Positions 1 to 8,968 of a stretch of DNA of 64,000 nucleotides are shown here, one piece after another; within the stretch, counting starts at the first letter, position 1; every line of letters starts with the position of its first letter. The notes below the pieces were generated by a model. That model saw only the letters and a list, made by a program, of their open reading frames with translations, made no database searches and was not told the origin of the DNA. Origin of the DNA: Bacteroidota bacterium (GTDB taxonomy: Bacteria; Bacteroidota; Bacteroidia; Bacteroidales; P3); assembly GCA_017860275.1 (NCBI GenBank), contig JAFNAQ010000001.1, positions 248,001-312,000 of the forward strand, written 5' to 3'. Both the position numbers and the translations under genes were made by a program.

Positions 1-912
1 CTTATCTCTAAGATAGGTAATATTCTCATCTAAGAAATTAGTATTCATTTCATGCAGCTTAGAGCAAGAACCATTCAAATCAATAATTATATTATCGCTA
101 GAATTCTTTGTAGTTACAATTAATTTTGCATTATGACGACCTACCTTATTTGGATTATAGGAAATTGAAATAATCTTTGAATCCAATGAATCTATGTAGA
201 AATTTCTTTCATCAATACTAAATAGGCTTGTATCTCTTCCTATAAGTTTTAGAATAATATCTCCTCTTAGGTATTTGGCTTGAAATTTAAGTTTCTTTAC
301 CTGAGCATAGGTATATGGTAAGGGAATATGGTCAAACTCTATTTGATTATTAATAAGGGGAAGGAACTCATTTTCATTTTTAAATAAATAGCTAATCTCC
401 GTCTTTTTACCATTAAACCTATCGAAGAATCCACTAATCTTATTGTTTGTGATAGAGAATTGAGGATATTTACCCTTTGTTTTTATTTTAATAACATACC
501 AGCTAAGCTCTATATTATCCTTGTTTAATAATTCCTCTGTGATATGAATCTTATAAGTCTTTGAATACCTCTTTTTAAGATTAACATGCTCAACTCTTCT
601 TCCTTTTGAATCAATATAATCCTTCCACTTTTCATCTTTTCCTGTTCTATATTGTAGTCTTAAAGCATACTTAGCCTTTGAACCAATCGAAGAAACTGAG
701 CAAGTATATGTAGCATTCTCAAATCCAAGAGTAGAAAATGATAAAATCTCCCTACCCCCATTATCTATCCTACCATCTTCTGATGTTTCAAAAACAATAT
801 CCTTTTCTTGAGAAAAAGAGTTAGTTGAAAATAAGATTAGAGATAAAAAGAGAAATAGAACAGTCTTTGCAAATTTATTCTTTTGAGATATTATTGATAT
901 TATATTATTCAT
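1..912 (-). CDS. Secreted Ig-like protein, C-terminus beyond window
   Basis: The reading frame is open from an ATG at 912 to the window edge, giving 304 visible residues; the C-terminus is missing. The N-terminus has a basic stretch, a hydrophobic run (VLFLFLSLILFSTNSFS) and then QEKD, which fits a signal peptide. A segment near residues 220-280 (GRDTSLFSIDERNFYIDSLD, followed by a YNPNKVGRHNAKLIV pattern) resembles the Ig-like 'choice-of-anchor' or HYDIN-like repeats common in large Bacteroidetes surface proteins. It lies 15 bp downstream of the LysM protein gene on the same strand, so co-transcription is plausible. Its function and anchoring cannot be judged without the C-terminus. Confidence 0.7.
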   Translation of the reverse strand, partial: MNNIISIISQKNKFAKTVLFLFLSLILFSTNSFSQEKDIVFETSEDGRIDNGGREILSFSTLGFENATYTCSVSSIGSKAKYALRLQYRTGKDEKWKDYIDSKGRRVEHVNLKKRYSKTYKIHITEELLNKDNIELSWYVIKIKTKGKYPQFSITNNKISGFFDRFNGKKTEISYLFKNENEFLPLINNQIEFDHIPLPYTYAQVKKLKFQAKYLRGDIILKLIGRDTSLFSIDERNFYIDSLDSKIISISYNPNKVGRHNAKLIVTTKNSSDNIIIDLNGSCSKLHEMNTNFLDENITYLRDK

Positions 913-927
913 TATTGGTTTTTAGTT

Positions 928-2397
928 TTATCTTCCTACGGATATGATTTTGTAATCATTTAGCTTATAAATCACTGTCCTTTTGTTTTGATATCCTGTG
1001 CTATCATTCCTTCTCTCAAAATAATAAGAGTTTACCATAGTCTTAGTATTATCATGATTAGGCTCATTAATAAAGTCATCACCCTTTTGAGTCATCCCAG
1101 GTACAAAATACATCATTATATCATAGCCTAAGGCAGCATAAATTTTATCCGGCTCAGCCTTGAAATGAGTTCTAAAGTCCTTGACAAAGTTCACAAAGTT
1201 TACATTAGTATAATCATTCAAATAACTTAGAGTAAAATGATAATTAAACTTTTGCATTAGAGTTAAATCGATATTAGGGAAATCAAGCCAGCTATACTGA
1301 CCTATAAGGTTTATATTAGGAAGCTTTTTGTTTGAATTAAGTTTAGATAAGAGCTGTGTCACATAAGCTTCATTTAATTTGGGATTACCCTTATCAACAA
1401 TAGAAATATAGATATTATCCTTAGAATTATCAATCTTTTCAAATATCCTACCGGCATATTTATTATAGTCAACAATGCACCAAGAGAATCCTCCCTTTTC
1501 GAATATTTGTTTATAATATTCCATAATCGGTTTCTCCGAAGCCGAAGGAGTATAGAGAAGAATTATATTAGGATTAGAAAAGTTATTTCTAATATATCTA
1601 ATTATTGTCTCTACTTCAGCGGCGGGAGAAGGCTGAATCTTAAATAAATAAGGATTATTGTTCAAGATAGTAAGGTTAGAACTCATTGGATTAATAATAG
1701 GAATCATATTCGCATTAGCATACTCCAAAGCAATATTGAAATTCTTTTGGAATACTAAAGGGATAATCAAATCCATATCCTTCATCGACTCTGAGTTTAA
1801 AACATCTTGCATGCCCTTAGTATCTTCTTCTGCAACATCAAATACTCTTAATGAAACAGAATAGCCCTCTTGTTCAAGTTTATCCAAGGCTATTCTAGCA
1901 CCTTCGAAGAAAGTAATATATTCGAAAGATTGATATTTAGCCTTCTTCTTCTCTTCAATATTGAATTTTGTAAAGTTTAGCTGATCAATCTTATCGTAAG
2001 CCAAGGGAAGCATCATAGCAATATTCAAATGCTTTTTTGAATTATACTTTTTTGGCTTGGTATAGGTAACTGGCTTCGTATTATTATTGTTAGAATTAGT
2101 TTGTTGGCTAAAATCGGTTAATATTGTTGAAGAGTTGACCTGATTAAGTAGAGATTTATTCCTAACAGTATAAGGAATCTTGATAACCTGACCTGCTTTT
2201 AGAGTCTCTGCACTAAGCCCAGGGTTGACATCAATAATATCCTGCTCCTTCAAGAAATAAGTTCTTGAAATCCTATATAAATTCTCTCCTGCTTGAACAT
2301 TATGGATTCCATAGTTTTGTTCTTCCTTTTGCGAATAAGCATCAAAAGAAACAAGAAAGAAACTAAATACAAAGAATATTACCAATAATCTTTTCAT
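928..2397 (-). CDS. LysM domain plus type 1 periplasmic-binding-like protein
   Basis: The protein has 489 aa if it starts at the ATG at 2397, where a signal peptide begins (MKRLLVIFFVFSFFLVSFDA). A longer frame upstream overlaps guaA and lacks a signal sequence, so I prefer the shorter start. Residues about 30-80 form a LysM domain (HNVQAGENLYRISRTYFL, then LKAGQVIKIP), which binds peptidoglycan. The remainder looks like a type 1 periplasmic-binding or receptor-ligand fold (IAMMLPLAY near the start, then MDLIIPLVFQKN and ALGYDIMMYFVPGM). No permease genes are nearby, so a cell-wall-bound sensor or structural role is as likely as transport. It follows guaA by 25 bp. Confidence 0.8.
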   Translation of the reverse strand: MKRLLVIFFVFSFFLVSFDAYSQKEEQNYGIHNVQAGENLYRISRTYFLKEQDIIDVNPGLSAETLKAGQVIKIPYTVRNKSLLNQVNSSTILTDFSQQTNSNNNNTKPVTYTKPKKYNSKKHLNIAMMLPLAYDKIDQLNFTKFNIEEKKKAKYQSFEYITFFEGARIALDKLEQEGYSVSLRVFDVAEEDTKGMQDVLNSESMKDMDLIIPLVFQKNFNIALEYANANMIPIINPMSSNLTILNNNPYLFKIQPSPAAEVETIIRYIRNNFSNPNIILLYTPSASEKPIMEYYKQIFEKGGFSWCIVDYNKYAGRIFEKIDNSKDNIYISIVDKGNPKLNEAYVTQLLSKLNSNKKLPNINLIGQYSWLDFPNIDLTLMQKFNYHFTLSYLNDYTNVNFVNFVKDFRTHFKAEPDKIYAALGYDIMMYFVPGMTQKGDDFINEPNHDNTKTMVNSYYFERRNDSTGYQNKRTVIYKLNDYKIISVGR

Positions 2398-2422
2398 AAA
2401 TATTATTTTTAGACCAAAAAAA

Positions 2423-3949
2423 CTATTCCCACTCAATAGTTGCTGGTGGTTTAGAAGAAATATCATAGACAACTCTATTTACTCCCTTAACCCTATTGAT
2501 AATTGCATTTGAAGTATCTGCCAAGAAAGTATAAGGAAGATGAGACCAGTCGGCTGTCATACCATCATTACTCTCAACAGCTCTTAAGGCAACAACATTT
2601 TCATAGGTTCTCTCATCACCCATTACACCAACAGATTGAACAGGAAGTAGCATAGCACCTGCTTGCCAAACCTTGTCATAAAGACCAGAGTCTTTTAATC
2701 CTTGGATAAATATATAATCAACCTCTTGAAGTATTCTAACTTTTTCTTCAGTAATATCTGAAAGTATTCTAATTGCAAGTCCTGGTCCAGGGAAAGGATG
2801 ACGAGCAAGCAACTCTTTTCTCATATCAAGCGATGCACCAACTCTACGAACCTCATCTTTGAAAAGGCTTCTAAGTGGTTCAACAATCTTTAGCTTCATA
2901 TAATCAGGTAATCCTCCAACATTATGGTGAGACTTAATTGTTGCAGAAGGTCCTTTTACAGAAATTGATTCAATAACATCAGGATATATTGTACCTTGAG
3001 CAAGCCATTTTACATCCTGTATCTTATGAGCCTCTGCATCGAAAACATCTATAAATGTCTTTCCAATAGCCTTTCTCTTAGCCTCTGGTTCAGACAAGCC
3101 CTTTAATGCAGAATAAAATTCATTTTTAGCATCAACACCAATAACATTTAGACCCATTCCCTTATATGATTCAAGAACTTCCTCAAATTCATTCTTTCTC
3201 AATAGTCCATTATCTACAAATATACAGTTTAGGTTTTTACCTATTGCTCTATGTAATAAAACAGCAGCAACAGAGCTATCAACTCCACCAGAAAGACCAA
3301 GAACAACCTTGTCGTCTCCTAATTGAGCTCTAAGTTCAGCTATTGTTGTCTCAACAAAACTATTTGGAGTCCAATCTTGCTTTGCTCCACAAATATCTAC
3401 AACAAAATTCTTTAGAAGTGTTAGTCCATCAAGAGAATGAGTAACCTCTGGGTGGAATTGTATCGCATAAGTTTCTTCTCCTTCAATCTTGTAACCAGCA
3501 TTCTTAACGCTATCTGTAGAACAAATAATCTTGAAATTCTCTGGCATATTTAGGATGGTATCTCCATGAGACATCCAAACCTGAGAGTTTGAAGGAATAT
3601 CTTTCATTAGTTTCGAAGATGAATCAACCTCGTTTAACATTGCACGACCATATTCCCTAATCTCAGAAGGAAGTATTGTTCCTCCTGCAATATGAGCCAT
3701 ATATTGAGCACCATAACAAACTCCAAGAAGTGGTAATTTGCCTTTAAATGCAGAAAGGTCTGGTTTTGGAGAATCCTCATCTCTGCAACTACAAGGGCTT
3801 CCAGAAAGGATAACTCCAACTATATCTGAACTAATAGATGGTATTTTATTATAGGGATGTATTTCGCAATAAACATTAAGTTCTCTAACTTTTCTAGCAA
3901 TTAACTGCGTGTACTGAGAACCAAAATCCAAGATCAATATTGTTTGCAT
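2423..3949 (-). CDS. guaA: GMP synthase (glutamine-hydrolysing)
   Basis: The 508-aa protein converts XMP, glutamine and ATP to GMP in the cytoplasm, the last step of guanine nucleotide synthesis. The N-terminal class I glutamine amidotransferase domain has the nucleophile elbow GVCYGAQ and the QFHPEVTHS His/Glu pair. The ATP-pyrophosphatase domain has the P-loop GLSGGVDSS. The C-terminal dimerisation domain ends with the family-typical KPPATIEWE. Length and all key residues fit a complete GuaA. It is divergently oriented from the MATE gene at 4043. Confidence 0.97.
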   Translation of the reverse strand: MQTILILDFGSQYTQLIARKVRELNVYCEIHPYNKIPSISSDIVGVILSGSPCSCRDEDSPKPDLSAFKGKLPLLGVCYGAQYMAHIAGGTILPSEIREYGRAMLNEVDSSSKLMKDIPSNSQVWMSHGDTILNMPENFKIICSTDSVKNAGYKIEGEETYAIQFHPEVTHSLDGLTLLKNFVVDICGAKQDWTPNSFVETTIAELRAQLGDDKVVLGLSGGVDSSVAAVLLHRAIGKNLNCIFVDNGLLRKNEFEEVLESYKGMGLNVIGVDAKNEFYSALKGLSEPEAKRKAIGKTFIDVFDAEAHKIQDVKWLAQGTIYPDVIESISVKGPSATIKSHHNVGGLPDYMKLKIVEPLRSLFKDEVRRVGASLDMRKELLARHPFPGPGLAIRILSDITEEKVRILQEVDYIFIQGLKDSGLYDKVWQAGAMLLPVQSVGVMGDERTYENVVALRAVESNDGMTADWSHLPYTFLADTSNAIINRVKGVNRVVYDISSKPPATIEWE

Positions 3950-4018
3950 AAACTAATGTTATAATATAATTAATCTTCAAAATTACAAAAAAACTCAATT
4001 ACTACAAAAAAACCTTTT

Positions 4019-4026
4019 TATCTTTG
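4019..4026 (+). promoter_or_regulatory. Promoter -7 box for MATE-bioB
   Basis: TATCTTTG matches the Bacteroidetes -7 consensus TAnnTTTG and ends 16 bp before the MATE ATG. I do not see a clear TTG at the expected -33 position. Confidence 0.55.
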
Positions 4027-4042
4027 CACAAAATAACTATCA

Positions 4043-5380
4043 ATGCTACTAAATAAAAACTATTATAAGTCTAATTTTAACCTTGCCCTACCAATAATCT
4101 TATCCTCAATTGGTCAATCTTTTGTTCAAATGGTAGACACAATAATGGTAGGACAATTGGGAGCAACAGAACTTGCTGCAGTAGCTTTTGCAGGAACAAT
4201 TTCGATGAATGCTCTTGTATTCGGCATGGGTATAGCAATGGCATTAACTCCTCTAACTGGTCAATGTTTTTCAAAGGGAGAGCATAGGAAAATATCTGTA
4301 TTATTTCAAAATTCTCTTGTCTTAAACCTTATCACCTCACTAATTATTATTGGTGTTCTTTTAGGTATAATGCCTTTTCTTCAATACTTTGGTCAGCCTC
4401 AGGAAATAATAGCAATTGGTAAACCATATTACTTAATAATCACACTTTCATTTATCCCAGGCATACTCTTTTTGACCTTTAAACAATTCTTCGAAGGTAT
4501 TGGAACAACAAAGGCTGCAATGGTAATTACAATATCTGCTAATATCTTAAACATAATACTCAACTATCTTCTAATCTACGGTAAATTTGGATTCCCTGCC
4601 ATGGGCGTAACGGGAGCGGCAATTGCAACATTTATCTCAAAATTCTTAATGCCAATAGCCTTTTTCTTTTATATTTTCTTCCATAAAAGATATAGGAGAT
4701 ATTTGCTATTCTTCAAGGCAAGCAATCTTTCAAAATTTATTCAAGTTAAGATACTTCGTCTTGGAATGCCAATATCAGGGCAAATGGTCTTAGAATTTGC
4801 GTCTCTTATGTTCATTACCATTATGATGGGTTGGGTAAGCAAATATGCCCTTGCGGGTTACCAAATAGTTATCTCTGTTGTTGGTACAACCTTCCTTATT
4901 GCCTCTGGTATTTCGAGCGCAACGACAATACTTGTAAGCCACGAATTTGGGGTTAAAAATTATTCAGAAATAAAAAAACATTTTAAGGTAGGCTATGTTC
5001 TAACCTTGATAATAATGGGATTTTTCTCTCTTATGATAATCCTATTTGGGAAATATATTGCACAAATATTCTCATCGGATATTCAGGTTATCTCTATTGC
5101 CTCTGAGCTTTTTATTGTTGCTGGCATATTCCAATTAATCGATGGCTCTCAGGTCTTATTCCTTGGCGCTCTAAGAGGGATAAACGATGTTGTAAAACCA
5201 ATGAAATATGCCTTTATTTCTTATATCCTAATTGCAGTGCCATTTGCATATATATGTGGATTTATTCTCGATTTAGGCTCTTGGAGCATATTCGCAGGGT
5301 TCTCTGCTGGACTTTTCTTTGCAGCAATTTTATATTATCGTAGATTCTCCCTAAGTATTAAAAAACATATTGAAAATTAA
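4043..5380 (+). CDS. MATE family multidrug efflux transporter
   Basis: The 445-aa inner-membrane protein has about 12 hydrophobic segments in two halves, each opening with the MATE pattern (LALPIILSSIGQSFVQMVDT in the first half, LRLGMPISGQMVLEFASLM in the second). Members of the NorM/MdtK family export cationic drugs or metabolites in exchange for Na+ or H+. It precedes bioB by 6 bp on the same strand, so they are probably co-transcribed. Whether the substrate is linked to biotin is unknown; the pairing alone does not show it. Length is normal for the family. Confidence 0.92.
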   Translation: MLLNKNYYKSNFNLALPIILSSIGQSFVQMVDTIMVGQLGATELAAVAFAGTISMNALVFGMGIAMALTPLTGQCFSKGEHRKISVLFQNSLVLNLITSLIIIGVLLGIMPFLQYFGQPQEIIAIGKPYYLIITLSFIPGILFLTFKQFFEGIGTTKAAMVITISANILNIILNYLLIYGKFGFPAMGVTGAAIATFISKFLMPIAFFFYIFFHKRYRRYLLFFKASNLSKFIQVKILRLGMPISGQMVLEFASLMFITIMMGWVSKYALAGYQIVISVVGTTFLIASGISSATTILVSHEFGVKNYSEIKKHFKVGYVLTLIIMGFFSLMIILFGKYIAQIFSSDIQVISIASELFIVAGIFQLIDGSQVLFLGALRGINDVVKPMKYAFISYILIAVPFAYICGFILDLGSWSIFAGFSAGLFFAAILYYRRFSLSIKKHIEN

Positions 5381-5386
5381 ATTATC

Positions 5387-6343
5387 ATGATAAATCAATT
5401 AACTGAAAAAGTAATAAGTGGTCAAAATATTAGTGTAGATGAAGCTATTTGGCTGGCAAAGAATGCTAAAAAAGAAGAATTATATGAGGCATCTCATATA
5501 ATCACTGAGAAATTTGCTTCCAAGACCTTCGATATGTGTTCTATAATTAATGCCAAGAGTGGACTATGCCCCGAAAACTGTGCATGGTGTTCTCAAAGCT
5601 CACATTACAAGACTAATGCCGATGTATATGATTTAGTGGATAAAGATACTTGCCTAAAGCTTGCAAAATATAATGAGGCTCAGGGAGTGAAGCGTTTCTC
5701 TTTAGTTACAAGTGGTAAGAAACCTAATTCAAAACAATTAGACTCTCTTTGCTCGACTTCAAACCACCTAAGAGAAAATACTAATCTAAGGCTTTGTGCA
5801 TCTCTTGGTTTATTAGAAGAAAGCGAGCTCAAGGCTCTTTTTGACCAAGGCATTGTTCGTTATCATTGCAATCTTGAAACTGCTCCTTCATATTTCCCAA
5901 AGCTTTGTTCGACTCATACAATTGAGCAAAAGATTAATACTCTAAATTCTGCAAGAAAGGTAGGTATGGATATTTGTAGTGGTGGTATTATTGGAATGGG
6001 AGAAACAATGGAGCAAAGAATTGAATTTGCCTTTACTCTAAAAGACTTAGGGGTAGGTTCAATTCCTATCAACCTTCTTCAACCAATAAAGGGTACTCCA
6101 CTAGAAAGCCAAAGCCCACTTACCGAAGAAGAGGTCTTAACAACAATAGCCTTATTTCGTTTTATCAACCCCTCAGCCTATCTACGTTTTGCTGGAGGTA
6201 GAGCACAGCTAAGCAAAGAGGCTATGCAGAAATGTCTTTATATTGGGATAAACTCTGCAATTGTTGGCGATATGCTAACAACCCTAGGCTGCGACGTATC
6301 GGAAGATAAAGAAATGATAAAACATTCAGGATATAATCTATAA
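5387..6343 (+). CDS. bioB: Biotin synthase (radical SAM), with a replaced 3' end
   Basis: The 318-aa enzyme inserts sulfur into dethiobiotin to make biotin. The radical-SAM [4Fe-4S] cysteines are C61, C65 and C68 ([12 protein letters not shown]). Conserved BioB blocks follow, including [20 protein letters not shown] and the C-terminal [10 protein letters not shown]. The rest of the biotin genes are 11 kb away. From 6152 to the stop, the sequence is nearly duplicated at 7811-8002, across a two-gene insertion. Up to codon KEMI all differences are synonymous third-base changes; only the last few residues differ (KHSGYNL here, MSSGYTL there). The gene is intact, and the last 60 or so codons probably arrived with the insertion. 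Confidence 0.96.
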   Translation: MINQLTEKVISGQNISVDEAIWLAKNAKKEELYEASHIITEKFASKTFDMCSIINAKSGLCPENCAWCSQSSHYKTNADVYDLVDKDTCLKLAKYNEAQGVKRFSLVTSGKKPNSKQLDSLCSTSNHLRENTNLRLCASLGLLEESELKALFDQGIVRYHCNLETAPSYFPKLCSTHTIEQKINTLNSARKVGMDICSGGIIGMGETMEQRIEFAFTLKDLGVGSIPINLLQPIKGTPLESQSPLTEEEVLTTIALFRFINPSAYLRFAGGRAQLSKEAMQKCLYIGINSAIVGDMLTTLGCDVSEDKEMIKHSGYNL

Positions 6344-6365
6344 TAGAACTATTTTAATATTTTTC

Positions 6366-6395
6366 TTGCTTTTCAGAAAACAAGTTGTATCTTTG
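6366..6395 (+). promoter_or_regulatory. Well-formed promoter with no gene downstream
   Basis: TTG at 6366-6368, a 19-bp spacer and TATCTTTG at 6388-6395 form an excellent Bacteroidetes promoter. The plus strand downstream has no convincing ORF; transcription would run antisense into the 3' end of the gene at 6438-7010. It may drive a short RNA, or be a remnant of whatever followed bioB in the donor of the insertion. Confidence 0.55.
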
Positions 6396-6427
6396 CATCA
6401 TCTTATCAACCATGTGTTGAAAAAGTT

Positions 6428-6460
6428 ACGAGGTCGTCTATTTAGGCGATCTTTGCTCTT
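6428..6460. terminator. Possible stem-loop at the end of the DUF3800 partner gene
   Basis: GAGGTCGTC (6429-6437) can pair with GGCGATCTT (6445-6453) around a 6-nt loop, with some G-U pairs. On the plus strand TGCTCTTTT follows. It could end a short plus-strand transcript from the promoter at 6388; the hairpin overlaps the last codons of the minus-strand gene. Weak evidence. Confidence 0.3.
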
Positions 6461-7010
6461 TTATAATAGAATCCCTAATCTTTGCTACAAGTTCATTCGG
6501 AGAATATCTTTTATTATTATTCTCTTTCAACCATTGGTTGTATTCTTTTTCTTTTTTTCTTGTATCATGATTATACTCACTAACAAATGCAGTCCATAAT
6601 AGTATATAATTACTTCTCACATCTAAAATCACAAAGTAATCAATATCATCACAATTATCCAACCAGATACATATTCTGTGCTTACCTCCCCGTTCCTGTT
6701 CCCATATTTTAAGTTCCCATTCTTCAGTTTTCTCAATAGCTGGTCTTGCCCAAGGAATACATTCGCATCTCCTAAGATCTGGTTCTCTTTCATTTTCAAT
6801 TTCCCCTTTATGAGTCATATGATAGAAAGTATAAGCTCTGTCTTTAAAAATAGGATTAAATTTTAAATTTAATTGACAAGAACCAAATGTTGTTTTATGA
6901 ATAATAAAATCATTTTTAAACACCTCATATATAGCATCAATATATCTATGATAATCCCCTCCATAATCTTCTAAACTTATTTTTTGAGGTAAATCTCTAT
7001 TATTTTCCAT
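6438..7010 (-). CDS. DUF3800 partner protein, function unknown
   Basis: The 190-aa product starts at ATG 7010, overlapping the DUF3800 stop by 11 bp, which points to coupled translation. A longer start at 7034 is possible. The protein is soluble and has no signal peptide. It has recognisable blocks: FYHMTHKG near residue 60, then PDLRRCECIPWARP, then a basic/aromatic core (KIWEQERGGKHRICIWLD) and DYFVILDVRSNYILLWTAF. I recall this pattern from short proteins loosely labelled 'phage P1-related', but I cannot confirm that and assign no activity. It sits inside the bioB-end insertion with DUF3800. Confidence 0.75.
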   Translation of the reverse strand: MENNRDLPQKISLEDYGGDYHRYIDAIYEVFKNDFIIHKTTFGSCQLNLKFNPIFKDRAYTFYHMTHKGEIENEREPDLRRCECIPWARPAIEKTEEWELKIWEQERGGKHRICIWLDNCDDIDYFVILDVRSNYILLWTAFVSEYNHDTRKKEKEYNQWLKENNNKRYSPNELVAKIRDSIIKEQRSPK

Positions 7011-7707
7011 AACCACCTTTCCAGATAAAAACATTAAATTTATCTTCGTGAATCAGCGTACTACTTAAAAGATTATAACCACTTCTTTCTCTAATTTTTT
7101 TTATTAGTTTTAATTTTGCATCACTCGTATTCAAATTCCTATGCAAATAGGATATTGCTCCTGTAAAAAAATCAGATAATGAAACTAGTTCTACTTCGTG
7201 AGAACGAACTTGCTGTATTTTTTTTATTATCTCCTTATTATAATCATAATTATTATTACAAAGAATCTCATGTAGTTTTTCAACTTTTTTTTGACCAAGA
7301 GTATCTTTGATATCAAGATATATATTATAAGACATAGAGGGATTAAGTATTGACTTCAACAAATCAAAATACATCTTATAATAGAAAGTATCATGTGTTT
7401 GATTAAAACGATCGTGATCTAAGAGTTTCTTATCTGGAACAACTAATACACGAAAATGTAAATCACTGTTATCAAAGAAATAATTAAGCACATCTAAGTA
7501 ATATGAATATTTAGCATTAGAAACTTTATTCCACTTCAATTCAAAATCCGATTTTAATCCATGTTCAACTTTTATCTCTCTAAGTCTTTTAAAAATCAAG
7601 TCTTTTTTCTCTTCCCTACACCAAATTGCTCCAAGAGTCATTACCGAAATATTATCATTCTCTAAATGACAACTTTCATCACAATAGATATTATATATAT
7701 CACCCAT
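7000..7707 (-). CDS. DUF3800 domain protein
   Basis: The 235-aa protein has the DUF3800 layout: an N-terminal strand ending in an acidic motif (NIYCDESCH, D10-E11), a central YLDIKDT acid and a C-terminal VELVSLSDFFTGAISYLHR block with a conserved Asp. This arrangement suggests an RNase H-like fold with grouped acidic residues. DUF3800 genes are frequent in mobile and defence regions, but no activity is established for this one. It is the first gene of a two-gene unit with 6438-7010, under its own promoter at 7765-7792, inside the bioB-end insertion. Confidence 0.88.
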   Translation of the reverse strand: MGDIYNIYCDESCHLENDNISVMTLGAIWCREEKKDLIFKRLREIKVEHGLKSDFELKWNKVSNAKYSYYLDVLNYFFDNSDLHFRVLVVPDKKLLDHDRFNQTHDTFYYKMYFDLLKSILNPSMSYNIYLDIKDTLGQKKVEKLHEILCNNNYDYNKEIIKKIQQVRSHEVELVSLSDFFTGAISYLHRNLNTSDAKLKLIKKIRERSGYNLLSSTLIHEDKFNVFIWKGGYGK

Positions 7708-7764
7708 AACTATTATTATCTATTTTACTAGTTTTATTAATTAAAGCACAATCAATTCAATCCC

Positions 7765-7792
7765 CAAAACTACTAATAATAATTTTAGTCAA
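7765..7792 (-). promoter_or_regulatory. Promoter of the DUF3800 two-gene unit
   Basis: Read on the minus strand, TTG (7792-7790), a 17-bp spacer and TAGTTTTG (7772-7765) fit the Bacteroidetes promoter consensus. The ATG of the DUF3800 gene is about 58 bp downstream. The promoter lies within 20 bp of the duplicated bioB end, so the unit carries its own expression signal. Confidence 0.55.
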
Positions 7793-7810
7793 GAAATAAA
7801 TTTATATTTT

Positions 7811-8002
7811 TTATTTCGTTTTATCAACCCCTCAGCCTATCTACGTTTTGCAGGAGGAAGAGCACAGCTAAGCAAAGAGGCAATGCAGAAATGTCTTTAT
7901 ATTGGGATAAACTCTGCAATAGTAGGCGATATGCTAACAACCCTAGGCTGCGACGTATCGGAAGATAAAGAAATGATAATGAGTTCAGGATACACGCTTT
8001 AA
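7811..8002 (+). pseudogene. bioB: Duplicate 3' end of bioB left behind the insertion
   Basis: This segment matches 6152-6343 with only five scattered substitutions up to 7977, all synonymous third-base changes (for example GCT/GCA, ATT/ATA, GTT/GTA). It then diverges into a different ending, MSSGYTL and TAA. It has no start codon and no upstream bioB sequence. Its last 18 bp overlap the 3' end of the convergent DUF1003 gene, a compact arrangement that looks ancestral. I read it as the original chromosomal gene end, displaced when a DNA segment carrying a related bioB end and two genes entered. Confidence 0.9.
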
Positions 8003-8677
8003 TATCTTAGCGAGCATCTCCATTTGAGCTTCATGTATCTCAATAATTTCTTTTTGTTCATTAATGATTAGATGATCAATCTTCTCGTTTAGAATTCCTA
8101 TTTCTATTTCTGCCTTAAGGTTTACCATATAATCTTTTTTAGCTCTTTCTCTATCTTTTTCTTCCTGACGGTTTTGACTCATCATAATAACAGGTGCTTG
8201 AAGTGCAGCAACAGACGATAAGATTAGATTCAAGAGAATAAATGGAAATGGATCAAATTGTTTATTGGTAAGCCAAAAAACATTTATGCAAATCCAAATA
8301 AGCAGAAAAATCAAAAATGAGATAATAAAAGTCCAACTTCCTCCAAACTCTGCCATCTTATCTGCTACCCTTTGACCAAAACTTAGTTTAGGTGTTTCCT
8401 CATTTTCAATTACATCGGATATAGTTTTTTTATCCTTTAGTGATGTCAATACTTTATCTTCCAATTTTGTAATTGTTCTAACATTTGTTTGCATTAAATG
8501 CTCTATATGTTTTTCTCTATAATAATCAAGCTCACTAATAGAGAGATAATCATTATCATCAAAATCAGGATGATCTTTTTTTATTAATTGTTTAATAGTT
8601 TGTCGTACCAATTTTCCTGAAATCCTATCTCCGATAGGGAATTCCTTTTTTGACAAATCACTAATAAAGGTTTTCAT
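7985..8677 (-). CDS. DUF1003 membrane protein
   Basis: The 230-aa protein has the DUF1003 signature: [19 protein letters not shown], then [19 protein letters not shown] and [12 protein letters not shown]. It has two transmembrane helices near residues 116-136 and 145-165, then a charged, probably coiled-coil C-terminus. The family's role is not settled; I make no functional claim. Its 3' end overlaps the displaced bioB end by 18 bp in convergent orientation. Confidence 0.88.
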   Translation of the reverse strand: MKTFISDLSKKEFPIGDRISGKLVRQTIKQLIKKDHPDFDDNDYLSISELDYYREKHIEHLMQTNVRTITKLEDKVLTSLKDKKTISDVIENEETPKLSFGQRVADKMAEFGGSWTFIISFLIFLLIWICINVFWLTNKQFDPFPFILLNLILSSVAALQAPVIMMSQNRQEEKDRERAKKDYMVNLKAEIEIGILNEKIDHLIINEQKEIIEIHEAQMEMLAKILKRVS

Positions 8678-8818
8678 ATTTTTGAATGTATTTGATATAA
8701 AAAAACAAGCATAATTCTATGCACATAGAGTATAACTAAAAAAAAAACAAATAGTTTGAATCTTACCTCTGCATCACAAGAAAATTCTTTGCAAACAAAG
8801 CGACAATTTGACTATCAT

Positions 8819-8854
8819 ATTTATGTTCAAAATTGTTCAAAATTGAACATAAAT
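8819..8854. repeat. 12-bp inverted repeat with TGTTCAA cores
   Basis: ATTTATGTTCAA (8819-8830) and its exact reverse complement (8843-8854) flank a 12-nt spacer that itself contains another TTCAA. A counterpart, ATTTTTGTTCA and its complement, lies at 40890-40925 upstream of element B. Both are about 140-150 bp left of the first G-rich motif of their element, so this is probably part of the same unit. Confidence 0.75.
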
Positions 8855-8968
8855 GAACAAATTGAATATGGAAATTACGAAGATTTTAGAAAAAATTACG
8901 ATGAAATTCATGTTCAATTTGTTCATTTTTGAATAAAAATACATCGTTTTTTTTAGTGTTTTTGAGCA

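Noticed and set aside
6366-6599. 77-codon plus-strand ORF after bioB
   Set aside because: It is mostly the antisense of the DUF3800 partner gene; only the promoter in front of it seems meaningful.
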